Part shown: piece by piece, positions 55,464 to 64,000 of the stretch
How positions within the stretch are numbered: the first letter of the stretch is position 1
Layout of the letters: every line of letters starts with the position of its first letter
Assembly (NCBI GenBank): GCA_024998755.1
Contig: JACEUU010000003.1
Location: 806,001-870,000 of the forward strand
Origin: Vampirovibrio sp.
GTDB taxonomy: Bacteria > Cyanobacteriota > Vampirovibrionia > Vampirovibrionales > JAJTHC01
Length of the DNA: 64,000 nucleotides
Direction: 5' to 3'
Notes under the pieces: model-generated
Database searches by the model: none
Seen by the model: only the letters and a program-made list of their open reading frames with translations
Told to the model about the DNA's origin: nothing
Position numbers and translations under genes: made by a program

Positions 55464-57188
55464 TTGATATACATTTCCAAAATAACTATTAAAAACTTTC
55501 GTAATTTTGAAAACATCAATATTGATTTTACAGAAAAAAGCCCGATTGTGCTTGTTGGAGAAACGCAATCAGGCAAATCTAACATTATTCATGCCCTTCG
55601 GTTAATTTTAGATGAAACCCTAACGCAAGATGAACTACAAATCACCAAAAATGATTTTTACCATGAAGGTAAAGAAATTTTAATCTCTATTGAAATTACC
55701 AGTGATTTAGACCACCCTCTTTCTGTTATGTTGCTTGAATGCTTTAAGGAAACAAAAGGTAATACCGTCGTTGGCAACATTAAATTCCATGCAAAAATGA
55801 ATGAAACAGAAAAAAAGATAGATCAGGGGTACACCATTGATAGACAGCCTACAGATGAATGGAAATCGCGTTTATCGGGTGAATTTAGAGAGTGCTTCCA
55901 ACTTGGATTTTTAGATGCTTTAAGGGATGTAAAAGCAGAATTAAACAACAAGCTTCGTTCCCCTTTACGTTATGCTTTAGAAAAACTAAATCAAGAACCT
56001 AAAGATTTTAAAGAGGCTACAACAGCATTAAATGCTGTTGTTAAAAACACAAAGGGTCTGGGTGATGTTGAAGAAAAAGTAAATGAGCGTACCAATAAGC
56101 TAACGGGTGAACGCCACAGGTTAAACTACACACTTGAAGCCCAATCGCTCGATTTTTCAAAAATGCTGAAAGAATTACAGCTTGTTTTTGGAGCCAAGCA
56201 ATTTACACTTGAAGAAGCTAGCCTAGGTACAAATAACGCTTTATTTCTTTCTTTGAAGGCTTTAAGTTTTACCGATGAAAACTTTAGAAAACCCCGTCGC
56301 CACCAAAAAAACAACTGCCTTAAACCGTTTACATGGCTTGCCATTGAAGAACCTGAAGCCCATTTACATCCGCAATTACAACGGCAGGTATTCACACAAC
56401 TACAGGAATACAGTAAGGATACCTTATTTTCTACAATTGTTTCAACGCATTCGCCTCACTTGGTTTCGATTGTCCCGATTCAAGACATCGTCATGTTGAA
56501 AAGAAATAGAAAAGGGGCAAGTGAAGCCAAGCAGATTAAAAAAGATACTTTCAGTGAACCACTAGACCTTTTTAAACTGCAGAGTTATTTACAAGTTACC
56601 CGTGCAGAAATGTTGTTTGCTTCGGGCGTTATTTTGGTGGAAGGTATTGCGGAAAAACTATTGCTTCAAGCGTGGTTTCCTGAATTAGACGGTTTAGGCA
56701 TCTCAATTTGTTCAGTTGAGGGAACTCACTTTGAGTTGTATACAAGGTTTTTAGATGCTTTTTCAATTCCCTGGGTGGTGATTACAGATGGAGATGAGAA
56801 TAGTAGTAGTGAAATAACCAATTCATTCGCTAAAACTTATCAAGACGATGAAAATGTTTTTATTGGTAAAGTAACGTTAGAATACGAACTGTGGCAATTT
56901 CTTAGTTACAAGGCTTTTATCTCTGAAAAAATAACAACACTACACCCAAAGGCAGGAAATAACTATGTGAAAGAATTAAATGACTCTATTCAAGCCATCT
57001 CGACCACAGAGAATGCTACAAAGCATCCTTTTAAACTTGCATGGGCTGACTGTTCCAATCTTCAAAAAGGGTCTCTTGCTCAAGAATTAGCGTATGAAAT
57101 ACAAAAATGCCCTTTTGAATACGGTGCTCCTGACTATATTAAAAAGGCGGTTGATAGAATTAAAGAGCTTGTACAAAAAAATGACTAA
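55464..57188 (+). CDS. gajA: Gabija-type OLD-family ATPase/TOPRIM nuclease
   Basis: 574 residues, the size of GajA. An N-terminal ABC/SMC-like ATPase has Walker A GETQSGKS at 32-39 and Walker B with the ABC-type AIEEPEAHLHP at 293-303. The C-terminal TOPRIM domain has the catalytic Glu393 in LVEGIAEKL and DGD at 442-444. GajA is a sequence-specific nicking nuclease activated upon nucleotide depletion by phage. The start is a TTG at 55464; no strong ribosome binding site is seen. It overlaps gajB by eight bases and its base composition is AT-rich compared with lipA and pdhA. Confidence 0.88.
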   Translation: MIYISKITIKNFRNFENINIDFTEKSPIVLVGETQSGKSNIIHALRLILDETLTQDELQITKNDFYHEGKEILISIEITSDLDHPLSVMLLECFKETKGNTVVGNIKFHAKMNETEKKIDQGYTIDRQPTDEWKSRLSGEFRECFQLGFLDALRDVKAELNNKLRSPLRYALEKLNQEPKDFKEATTALNAVVKNTKGLGDVEEKVNERTNKLTGERHRLNYTLEAQSLDFSKMLKELQLVFGAKQFTLEEASLGTNNALFLSLKALSFTDENFRKPRRHQKNNCLKPFTWLAIEEPEAHLHPQLQRQVFTQLQEYSKDTLFSTIVSTHSPHLVSIVPIQDIVMLKRNRKGASEAKQIKKDTFSEPLDLFKLQSYLQVTRAEMLFASGVILVEGIAEKLLLQAWFPELDGLGISICSVEGTHFELYTRFLDAFSIPWVVITDGDENSSSEITNSFAKTYQDDENVFIGKVTLEYELWQFLSYKAFISEKITTLHPKAGNNYVKELNDSIQAISTTENATKHPFKLAWADCSNLQKGSLAQELAYEIQKCPFEYGAPDYIKKAVDRIKELVQKND

Positions 57189-58536
57189 ACCACCGACACC
57201 GACAGACGCACAAAAAGCGATTATTGAATCCGAAGACCCCTACATTCATGTTGAAGCAGGACCTGGTACAGGTAAAACTTTTACACTTTTGCATCGGATA
57301 AAGTGGTTGGTGGAAAACAAAAAACTAGCTCCTACGCAAAAAATCTTGTTTGTAACGTTTACCAATGCCCTCACCAATGCAAACCGCAGATCACTTTTAG
57401 AACTTGGTGAAGATTATCAACAGTACGTTAGTATTTCTACCATTGATGCTTTTTTATTTAAAATAGTCCGTGATTTAGGTGATTCAGACCAAGTTAAGGC
57501 TGCAGAGAATTTTGAGACTGACGGTGCAACAAAGACGTTCAATGATATTTTAGACACGTTGCCTGAACCGTATTTAAAACTTATTGCCAAGCGTTACCCT
57601 TATATGTTAGTTGATGAAGTGCAAGACGTCTTTATAAATACACCAAAAGGTAACTTTATAAACAAACTATCAGAGACTAACTGTCATATAACCATAGTTG
57701 GCAATAGCTCACAAGAAGTTATGAACTTTCAGAACAACCTCCCCCTTGTTTTTCCAAAGGCAATATCTATGAAGTTAAGTGTTTCCTTTCGTCATGAAAT
57801 AAAAGTGAAGAATAATTATGCACAATACACACCTGATGATATTGATCAACATATCCAAACAGAAAAAACACTCCATTCACAAGAAGTGTTACTTCAAAAA
57901 TTTCACACTTTATTTAATTCTAATACAAAGAAACTTCAAAGTTTTTTTATTATTCATAATACAGATCGAGCAAATTCATTTAGAAATAGAAATCAACAAA
58001 TCGAAAAAATGTTAAATAAACAGCAGTTACCTTACGTTATACTTCAGTCTGAATTCCTTGGACAACTTTCACTCCCTCAAGCCGTGATTGAAAGTTTATA
58101 CTTAAAGCAAAAGAAAAAGAAAAAGAAAAATGACGACGGGTTAGAAAAGCTCCCTTCATTACTTCAAACCTTTAAAAATAATTTAAAAACGGATGTTTCT
58201 TTTACCTTGTTTTGTTCCCGCTATTTTAACTCACTGCTGAAATCTCAAACCTTTCAACAATTTCAGGAAGACGCTTGGGTAAAGGATTTAAACGAGAACG
58301 CCACACAAGTTAAGTATCTAATGGATTTTTTCACGCAACATACACATTTACACGCTATACCAATGAGGCAGTTTCATAAGAAGATTATTGTTAGTACGGT
58401 TCACAGTGTAAAAGGTTTAGAAGCGGATGTTGTCTTTCTTCTAGGGACACCTACAGGCAACTTAAACTACGTTGCCAAAACACGACACAAGAAACTCTTT
58501 TATCATTACCCTGATAGACGAGCAAGTTTTTCTTGA
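57181..58536 (+). CDS. gajB: Gabija-type UvrD-like helicase
   Basis: 451 residues from the ATG overlapping the gajA end. Motifs of superfamily 1 helicases: Q motif PTDAQKAII, Walker A AGPGTGKT at 26-33, the DEVQD Walker B at 145-149, and motif V STVHSVKGLEADVVFLLG near 405-422. The end YVAKTRHKKLFY matches the VAxTRAKKxL motif VI. An insertion rich in Lys (KKKKKKNDDG) lies near residue 315. GajB is thought to be activated by DNA ends made by GajA. The two genes must be co-translated. Confidence 0.85.
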   Translation: MTKPPTPTDAQKAIIESEDPYIHVEAGPGTGKTFTLLHRIKWLVENKKLAPTQKILFVTFTNALTNANRRSLLELGEDYQQYVSISTIDAFLFKIVRDLGDSDQVKAAENFETDGATKTFNDILDTLPEPYLKLIAKRYPYMLVDEVQDVFINTPKGNFINKLSETNCHITIVGNSSQEVMNFQNNLPLVFPKAISMKLSVSFRHEIKVKNNYAQYTPDDIDQHIQTEKTLHSQEVLLQKFHTLFNSNTKKLQSFFIIHNTDRANSFRNRNQQIEKMLNKQQLPYVILQSEFLGQLSLPQAVIESLYLKQKKKKKKNDDGLEKLPSLLQTFKNNLKTDVSFTLFCSRYFNSLLKSQTFQQFQEDAWVKDLNENATQVKYLMDFFTQHTHLHAIPMRQFHKKIIVSTVHSVKGLEADVVFLLGTPTGNLNYVAKTRHKKLFYHYPDRRASFS

Positions 58537-58675
58537 AGCCTTGTTTTCGATAGGCGGGGGATTCATAAATTTTTCAAGCCAACGGCATTACCGCTATGTG
58601 GAAAACTATGTTTGAGGCATAATAACGTTTAGATTATTTTGTACTTCACTGCCAATGTAAAGGATGCCTTCTTTT

Positions 58676-59818
58676 ATGACCACTACATTACCAGTAGAAT
58701 CCACCACGCCAACATCGCCCGCAGGGTTAACCAACCACCCCCTACAAGTCTTCAACCCCCAAGGGGCAATACCTCCCCTTGAAACCATCATGAAAATGCA
58801 CCGCAACATGGTGATGGTGCGGTTGTGGGATGACCGGTCGCTCAAATTGCAACGCTCTGGGCGGATTGGGTTTTGCGTTACCAGCCACGGCGAAGAAGCC
58901 ACACAACTAGGCGTAGCCGCCGCCTTGCGGGACAACGATTGGCTCTTTCCCGCCTACCGTCAGCACGGGCTAGCCATGTGGCGAGGGGTCAGTCTGCTAG
59001 ACTTAGCCGCCCAGCTTTACGGCAGTGCCGACGACCGCTGCGAAGGCAAGCAAATGCCCTGCCACTGGAGCTTTGCGGATAAGTATTTCGCCAGCTATTC
59101 CAGCGTCATCGGCACGCAAATTGTCCATGCCACAGGGGCAGCGATGGCCGCCCAAATTTCGGGGAATCCTGAACAATTGGCAGTCGCTTTTTTTGGGGAT
59201 GGGTCGACTTCCGCCAACGATTTCCATTCGGCTTTGAACTTGGCAGGCGTTCGTAAAGCCCCCGCTCTGTTTGTGTGCGTCAACAACCAATGGGCGATTT
59301 CGTTGCCTGTTGAAAAGCAAACGGCATCAGAAACAATCGCTATTAAGGCTTCGGCTTACGGGATTGAGGGCGTTCGGGTAGATGGGAATGACGTTTTGGC
59401 GGTTTATCAAGCCGTGTTAGCCATGGCTGAACGAGCCAGAAAAGGCGAAGGTCCTGCGTTGTTAGAATTGTTGACTTACCGAGTGCATCCGCATTCTTCT
59501 TCCGATGACCCTTCAAGGTATCGGGCATCCGATGGGGTGGAGGCGTGGAAATCGTTCGACCCGATTCAGCGGTTGGAAGCCTATTTGAAGTATCATCATG
59601 CGATGACGGATGAGGCGTTGAAAGCGATTTGGGAAGCCGTAGAAAAAGAAGTTTATGAAGCGACTGACGAGGCGTACAAGGTTGCTCCGCCAGCGTGGGA
59701 GACGGTTTTCGATGATGTGTACAGTGAATTGACGCCGCAGTTGGAAGAGCAGAAGGCGGAGCTACTTCAGCATGAATCAGGGCTGGTTTTAGCTCATGCG
59801 GGTGCGTTTCCGCTTTAA
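58676..59818 (+). CDS. 2-oxoacid dehydrogenase E1 alpha subunit (PdhA/BkdA-like)
   Basis: 380 residues. The thiamine-diphosphate motif GDGSTSANDFHSALNLAG (ending NN) and QMPCHWSFADKY, the phosphorylation-loop-like YRVHPHSSSDDPSRYR and GHGEEATQLGVAAAL-type region place it with E1 alpha of pyruvate or branched-chain 2-oxoacid dehydrogenase. The long N-terminus and SHGEEATQLG recall the branched-chain type. The complex depends on lipoyl groups made by LipA. The beta subunit is not in the window. I prefer the ATG at 58676, which has AAAGGA 11 bases upstream, over 58664. Confidence 0.88.
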   Translation: MTTTLPVESTTPTSPAGLTNHPLQVFNPQGAIPPLETIMKMHRNMVMVRLWDDRSLKLQRSGRIGFCVTSHGEEATQLGVAAALRDNDWLFPAYRQHGLAMWRGVSLLDLAAQLYGSADDRCEGKQMPCHWSFADKYFASYSSVIGTQIVHATGAAMAAQISGNPEQLAVAFFGDGSTSANDFHSALNLAGVRKAPALFVCVNNQWAISLPVEKQTASETIAIKASAYGIEGVRVDGNDVLAVYQAVLAMAERARKGEGPALLELLTYRVHPHSSSDDPSRYRASDGVEAWKSFDPIQRLEAYLKYHHAMTDEALKAIWEAVEKEVYEATDEAYKVAPPAWETVFDDVYSELTPQLEEQKAELLQHESGLVLAHAGAFPL

Positions 59819-59991
59819 TTCGACCGCTTACAATCGAGACCAAATTCTTTTTTTGCGATACTTTGTATGCGTGAGTCATCTTCATTTGTGCCAAGCGTGA
59901 GAATGGTCGTTACTAAGTCTTTAAAAGTAATTTGAGGCTTTTCTTTTTTAACCATTTGCCATAACGCTTCAATAGCTTCTCTACCGCCCAT
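59815..59991 (-). CDS. Small hypothetical protein (58 residues)
   Basis: The product is a helical, charged peptide (REAIEALWQMVKKEKPQITF, then LVTTILTLGTNEDDSRIQSI). The ATG at 59991 has an excellent AAAAGG leader; a longer start at 60018 adds nine residues. Its stop overlaps the convergent E1 alpha gene by four bases. No family is recognised, so it is kept at moderate confidence. Confidence 0.5.
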   Translation of the reverse strand: MGGREAIEALWQMVKKEKPQITFKDLVTTILTLGTNEDDSRIQSIAKKEFGLDCKRSN

Positions 59992-60092
59992 TTTATGCCT
60001 TTTCCCAAGATTTGACATCTATTATTGTTGGGGGTACTATGGGAAACCAAATCTAACATTTACTCTTTGACTACTAATTAAACGTTTGATTG

Positions 60093-60165
60093 TCGTCATG
60101 TTGAGTAAATGCGAAACATCTCCTCTGCTTTTTTAGGATATCCTTCGCTTCACTTGGGGTCAAAA
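60093..60165. repeat. Degenerate GTCAT-type repeat, copy G3
   Basis: CGTCATGTTGAGTAAATGCG, then AACATCTCCT, is a diverged relative of the G1 and G2 repeats. Confidence 0.4.
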
Positions 60166-60244
60166 AATGTTATTCAATTTTTAAAATGGCATGAACCTTT
60201 TTAAAAAGTTTTAATTTTTATACAAGTTAAAAGGGCTAATTTTA

Positions 60245-61267
60245 ATGCCAGAGGTTAAAAAAATACTGATTATTCGATTGGGTGCTATAGGGGATGTTGT
60301 TCATAGCAGTATTATACAAAAGGCTATCAAAAATGATTACCCGGCATCTAAAATTTTCTTTTTGACCCTACAGAATACATCAAACTTAATAAAATACGAC
60401 CCTAACTTAGAGACTGTTTATTCATTTGACAGCAAAAAGAAAAACAACCTACTTTATCTTTTAAAATTAGGTCTAACATTACAAAAAGAAAGGTTCGATG
60501 TTGTCATTAACCTTTCAAATACTTTAAGAACGCAATTTTTAACATTATTATCATTCCCCAAAAAAATAGTACTAAGGAAAAAAAGAGGACTTGCTGAACA
60601 CGCTGTTCAAAAATTTTTTGCTAGTGCATTATCAGTATTCCCGAGCCTTAAACTCCCCAATAACCTAAGCCTATACTTGGACAAAAAAATACTATTCGAG
60701 ATTAAAAATAAAGTACAAGATTACCCCCGTCCATTTTGGATTATTAATCCTGCTGGTGAAAATGCACATTTACGGGAAGGGCGGATATGGTCTTTAGAAA
60801 ATTGGGAAGCTTTAGGTCATTCATTAGTAGAACAATATGGGGGTACTTTATTTGTTGTAGGTTCTGAAAAGGAACGAAGTTACCATGAACAGTTACAGTG
60901 CATACCTAATTCATTGGTTTATTCAGGGCTTTTAAGCTTAGAAGAAAGTGCTGCATTATTTTCTACGGCAGATTTATTTATTTCTGGTGATTCAGGCCCA
61001 TTACATATGGCTTCAGCTTTAGGTGTTCACACATTAGGTATAATGGGTTCTACTTCAGCCAGTGCTTGTGGCCCTTACGGCACTTTAGCCTTTGCTATAA
61101 ATCCATTAATTTCATGTAACACAAACTGTTCTAAAGTATGTGCTTTCCCAGACGTCCATAAACTTTATAAACCTTGTATAGAGTCAATTAAACCTGAAGT
61201 AGTAATGCACTACATTAAAACTAACCTGTGGGAAAAAATACAAGACAGTTCTAAAATCATCAACTAA
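60245..61267 (+). CDS. Glycosyltransferase family 9 (heptosyltransferase-like)
   Basis: 340 residues. The N-terminal ILIIRLGAIGDVVHSSIIQK, with a ground-plan GT-B fold, and the C-terminal FISGDSGPLHMASALGVHTL, then GIMGST, are diagnostic of GT9 ADP-heptose:LPS heptosyltransferases. It probably adds a sugar to the LPS core at the inner membrane. It is AT-rich relative to lpxA downstream. A G-type repeat separates it from lpxA. Confidence 0.9.
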   Translation: MPEVKKILIIRLGAIGDVVHSSIIQKAIKNDYPASKIFFLTLQNTSNLIKYDPNLETVYSFDSKKKNNLLYLLKLGLTLQKERFDVVINLSNTLRTQFLTLLSFPKKIVLRKKRGLAEHAVQKFFASALSVFPSLKLPNNLSLYLDKKILFEIKNKVQDYPRPFWIINPAGENAHLREGRIWSLENWEALGHSLVEQYGGTLFVVGSEKERSYHEQLQCIPNSLVYSGLLSLEESAALFSTADLFISGDSGPLHMASALGVHTLGIMGSTSASACGPYGTLAFAINPLISCNTNCSKVCAFPDVHKLYKPCIESIKPEVVMHYIKTNLWEKIQDSSKIIN

Positions 61268-61280
61268 GTTAAATAATGTT

Positions 61281-61403
61281 ATACCAATTCTCAGTTTAAA
61301 TAGCGTGTTTTGTCATTCCGAGCGTAGCCGAGGAATCTCCTGACCGACTATGGAGACCACGACAAGCTCGAAATGACAAGACTTTGACTCTTTTAAATGG
61401 TAT
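61281..61403. repeat. GTCAT-type repeat G2 with outer inverted repeat
   Basis: Inner arms TTGTCATTCCGAGC and GCTCGAAATGACAA surround AGCGTAGCCGAGGAATCTCC. Outer arms ATACCA..TTTAAA and TTTAAATGGTAT form an additional imperfect stem, similar in sequence to the arm of D5 (ATACCATTTTC). Confidence 0.65.
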
Positions 61404-61548
61404 TAATCAACGTTGATGTAGGGTTTTGGGTTCGTTAGCGTTTATGATTGGGGTTCTTTCGCTTCTTTTGATTTTGGGGAAATTGGGGTATAATCAAACC
61501 TATCTAGCGCCCCCCCTTTTCTACAAGCCTTAGAAAAAACACCACACC

Positions 61549-62406
61549 ATGACAACCAATACCCTCTATCCCACCCCAAAAAACATCCACCCAACCGCCA
61601 TGGTGCACCCCACCGCAACCATCGCCCCAACCGCCATTATTCACCCCTACGTCATCATCGGGCAACACTGCACAGTAGGCGAAGGCTGTATTCTACATGC
61701 CCACGCCGTGCTTGAACCCTATGTAACCCTCGGCGAAGGATGCATCATCCACAGCGGAGCGGTACTAGGAGGCACACCCCAAGACCGTAAATTCCAAGGC
61801 GAAGTCAGCTACGTTACCATCGGCAAAAATACCATCGTGCGGGAATGTGCCACCGTTCACAGAGCTACAGGCGAAGGGCTAACCACATCGGTCGGCGAAA
61901 ATTGCTTCTTAATGGCATATTCCCACATCGGGCATAATTGCACAGTGGAAAACGATGTAACCCTAGCTAACACTGTGCAAATAGCAGGGCACGTTCATAT
62001 TGAAAGCCACGTTACCATTGGCGGGGGTGTGGTGGTTCACCAAGGCGTGAAAATTGGGCAATACACCATGGTCGGTGGTTTTTGCCCTGTACGGCAAGAC
62101 CCCCCGCCTTTTAGTTTGATTTCCGCCGTACCTGCACGGTTAGCGGGTTTGAACGCAGTGGGCTTAAAACGCAATGGGTTTTCCGCCGAACAACGCAAAG
62201 TAATCAAACAGGCTTACCATATTTTGTTTTATAATACCGCCCTAATGTCTGACCGTATTGAACAAGCTGAAAAAGCCTTTGCTAGTAATTCCCATGTGCA
62301 ACAGCTGATTACCTTTGTGAAGGCATCAAAACGGGGTATGTGTAGCCCAATTAGCATCAAAAAACGAGGCCATTCAGAAGATATTAATACTTCGATAGAA
62401 GTTTAA
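61549..62406 (+). CDS. lpxA: Acyl-ACP--UDP-GlcNAc O-acyltransferase
   Basis: 285 residues. A left-handed beta-helix of hexapeptide repeats (HPTAMVHPTATIAPTAIIHP) is followed by the catalytic His region MAYSHIGHNCTVENDVTLAN and the C-terminal helical part (LNAVGLKRNGFSAEQRKVIK). LpxA carries out the first step of lipid A synthesis, which shows the organism makes LPS. The 5' end is strikingly C-rich on the coding strand. The next gene, also a beta-helix acyltransferase, starts 57 bases later. Confidence 0.95.
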   Translation: MTTNTLYPTPKNIHPTAMVHPTATIAPTAIIHPYVIIGQHCTVGEGCILHAHAVLEPYVTLGEGCIIHSGAVLGGTPQDRKFQGEVSYVTIGKNTIVRECATVHRATGEGLTTSVGENCFLMAYSHIGHNCTVENDVTLANTVQIAGHVHIESHVTIGGGVVVHQGVKIGQYTMVGGFCPVRQDPPPFSLISAVPARLAGLNAVGLKRNGFSAEQRKVIKQAYHILFYNTALMSDRIEQAEKAFASNSHVQQLITFVKASKRGMCSPISIKKRGHSEDINTSIEV

Positions 62407-62462
62407 CACGCTATATTAAAGCTTATTTTCACAAACTAATTACAACAGGTTTTATTCACTTT

Positions 62463-63167
62463 ATGCAACAAGCCTTCCCCACCTACCCATTGACAGAACA
62501 AGGTATGTTACCATTGCAAGTGGTGCCGCACGCTGTTTTAACCCCTAGTAATTTATTGGAAAATACGCCAGCAACGGCAATTATTCACCCTACCGCTTTG
62601 GTAGATGCCACCGCTAAGCTAGGCGATAACGTCATTATTGAAGCTTACTGCATTGTAGGGGCAAACGTAACTATTGGGCAACATACCCATTTACTTCCCC
62701 ACACTATTGTTTCTGCCAACGCCCAAATAGGCGAAGCCACTTTGTTAGGCCCTTATCTTCATGTGAGAGAAAACGTATCAGTGGGTAGCCATTGTAAAAT
62801 AGGCAATTTTGTTGAACTAAAAAATGCCACCATTGCAGATAACACTTGCGTTTCCCATCTTTCCTATATTGGCGATGCTACACTGGGCGAATGGGTCAAT
62901 ATTGGGGCGGGCACTATTACGGCAAACTTTAATTCCTTAACCGGTGCTAAAACCCAAACCACTATTGAAGATTTTGCGAGCATTGGTGCAAACTGCACCT
63001 TGGTAGCCCCTGTTACCGTAGGGCGTAGAGCCATGGTGGCAGCGGGTTCAGTTATTACCAAACCAGTGGCTGATTATAGTTTGGCTATTGCACGGGGCAA
63101 GCAAACGGAATTAACCGATTGGGTTCAAAAACAATTGAATAAACTTTCAGGTGCTGAAAATCAATAA
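62463..63167 (+). CDS. Standalone GlmU-type acetyltransferase domain
   Basis: 234 residues, all left-handed beta-helix. LHVRENVSVGSHCKIGNFVE, then HLSYIGDATLGEWVNIGAGT and ITANFN match the acetyltransferase half of GlmU, including the catalytic His and Asn region. The uridylyltransferase half is absent, so it would only acetylate glucosamine-1-phosphate or a related sugar; a separate pyrophosphorylase such as the 40281 gene could complete the route (inference). It follows lpxA in the same direction. Confidence 0.8.
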   Translation: MQQAFPTYPLTEQGMLPLQVVPHAVLTPSNLLENTPATAIIHPTALVDATAKLGDNVIIEAYCIVGANVTIGQHTHLLPHTIVSANAQIGEATLLGPYLHVRENVSVGSHCKIGNFVELKNATIADNTCVSHLSYIGDATLGEWVNIGAGTITANFNSLTGAKTQTTIEDFASIGANCTLVAPVTVGRRAMVAAGSVITKPVADYSLAIARGKQTELTDWVQKQLNKLSGAENQ

Positions 63168-63644
63168 GCACGGCGAGTTTGATTATTTTTTACATTTAGC
63201 GGCTTTTTATATGAGAATTATCATTTAGCCAAAAGTAAAGCAAAACTATAATGGTAGTAAGTTCTCAATCAGTGGCATCCATTAAATAGACCTCTTGTAT
63301 GACTCGATAGGTGGGTGCAGATTTGAGGAATGCGGAACGGACTGAGGGCGTTTACACACAAGTAAATAACTAAAGGAGTACCGTAAATGACAAAAAAGAT
63401 GCCCCAGATATCGAGTCATGCAAGAGGTCTAATAGGTTTAGTGGTTTCTTATGAATTAATAGAGTAACTTTGTGAAATAGCAACCTTTATTACCCCTAAA
63501 AGGTGCATACTGAAGTGGGTGGTGTTTCTTTATTAATAACCAACCTCTTATTGATGTAGTTTTTTAATTGTTACGTTGTGTGTCCCCCTCATTTTTTAAT
63601 TTAGATTAAATAAACCAAAAAACAAAACGAAGGAGTTTGCTACC
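63168..63644. other. Intergenic stretch with repeat D4
   Basis: The 477-base gap between the acetyltransferase and the partial gene at the right edge contains repeat D4. No gene is seen. AAGGAG at 63630-63636 is the ribosome binding site of the next gene. Confidence 0.6.
63287..63431 (-). repeat. D-family hairpin repeat, copy D4
   Basis: Outer arms TAGACCTCTTGTATGACTCG and its near-perfect complement (ending CAAGAGGTCTA) flank a core in the opposite orientation to D2; both cores carry GTGTAAACGCCCTCA (33786-33800 and, reversed, 63343-63357). The arms recur as an empty hairpin at 40073-40101. Confidence 0.8.
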
Positions 63645-64000
63645 ATGCCCCTAACCACTGTTTTTATTCCACCTACTATGGAAGTAGCCTCTGCTCCACA
63701 AGCCGTTGCGATGGTTTATTTTTCTGAATCTGGCTTTGTACCTTCTCGTGAAGTACGCCACGCAAGGTTAGAAGGGGTTACCCAGCCCGTTGTGCCTACC
63801 GCTACCAAAACGCCCAGCCCCTTAGGTATGGTGCCTCAATGTTCTGCTACACAGGTATTTCAATTACAGGAACAAGGGTTTGTAGCCATGAAGGTTACTG
63901 TGCCACCGTTATTTAGCCAACGAGGCAAGCTTTACAGCCAACTTCAATTACCCAAACCCTTTAAAGTGCTTTCGGTTGTGCGTGAAGGCGAAGTGTTGCC
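63645..64000 (+). CDS. Hypothetical protein (N-terminal part, cut by the window edge)
   Basis: An ATG at 63645 after a strong AAGGAG opens a frame that is still open at 64000 (118 residues). The product begins PLTTVFIPPTMEVASAPQAV and contains two similar segments, VAMVYFSESGFVPSREV and VFQLQEQGFVAMKVTV, suggesting internal repeats. No signal peptide and no known family are evident. Confidence 0.7.
   Translation, partial: MPLTTVFIPPTMEVASAPQAVAMVYFSESGFVPSREVRHARLEGVTQPVVPTATKTPSPLGMVPQCSATQVFQLQEQGFVAMKVTVPPLFSQRGKLYSQLQLPKPFKVLSVVREGEVL

Noticed and set aside
57094..57180. A longer gajB starting inside gajA
   Set aside because: The extra residues add nothing recognisable, and the ATG at 57181 is followed directly by the helicase Q motif.

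Overview
The window looks like a chromosomal segment of a Gram-negative, flagellated, LPS-bearing bacterium with moderate to low GC. The best guess is a non-photosynthetic cyanobacterial relative (Melainabacteria/Vampirovibrionia-like). Supporting points are the 16S signature GATGCAACGCGAA with GGGGACCCGCAC, FliM plus a FliY-type FliN, NDH-2, lpxA, and a secreted protein with two RLxRLE-FG repeats. This assignment is inference from features read by eye, not from a database search.

Layout. 0-18.4 kb: housekeeping and envelope genes (SDR oxidoreductase, lytic transglycosylase, murQ, ribosomal protein S1, a J-domain protein, argD, an AT-rich orphan, an FAD oxidoreductase, a slipin, speE, tRNA-Arg, a GHL10-type glycosidase). 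18.4-20.4 kb: repeat-rich, including a 1 kb cassette bounded by 108-bp inverted repeats. 20.5-25.9 kb: a complete 16S-23S-5S operon with promoter, boxA, long processing stems and terminator, and no spacer tRNA. 26-33.6 kb: DUF2400 protein, membrane protein, EbfC, SIMPL protein, motA, aroA, plsC. 34-39.2 kb: a flagellar stator/switch cluster (MotA-like, truncated MotB-like, FliL, FliM, FliY). 39.3-47.1 kb: YkgJ protein, nucleotidyltransferase, two secreted Cys-rich paralogues, ndh, mutY-ruvC. 47.1-49.3 kb: an IS5-type element that has split a restriction-endonuclease-like gene. 49.4-55.1 kb: rpsO, pheA, family-4 UDG, pilin-like protein, lipA. 55.1-58.5 kb: a two-gene Gabija-type anti-phage system preceded by hairpin repeats. 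58.7-64 kb: pdhA-like E1 alpha, GT9 glycosyltransferase, lpxA, a standalone GlmU-type acetyltransferase domain and a truncated gene.

The most unusual signals are not single genes. (1) About fourteen genes begin with reiterated ATG codons, up to six in fliL. (2) Five intergenic elements of about 150 bp share a structured core, but each has its own perfect or near-perfect outer inverted repeat; one supplies the last codons of a MotB-like gene that lacks its OmpA domain. (3) Many genes are C-rich on the coding strand at the 5' end and G-rich at the 3' end. (4) The IS-split nuclease can be rejoined exactly in frame. (5) Several further interspersed repeat families fill the intergenic space.
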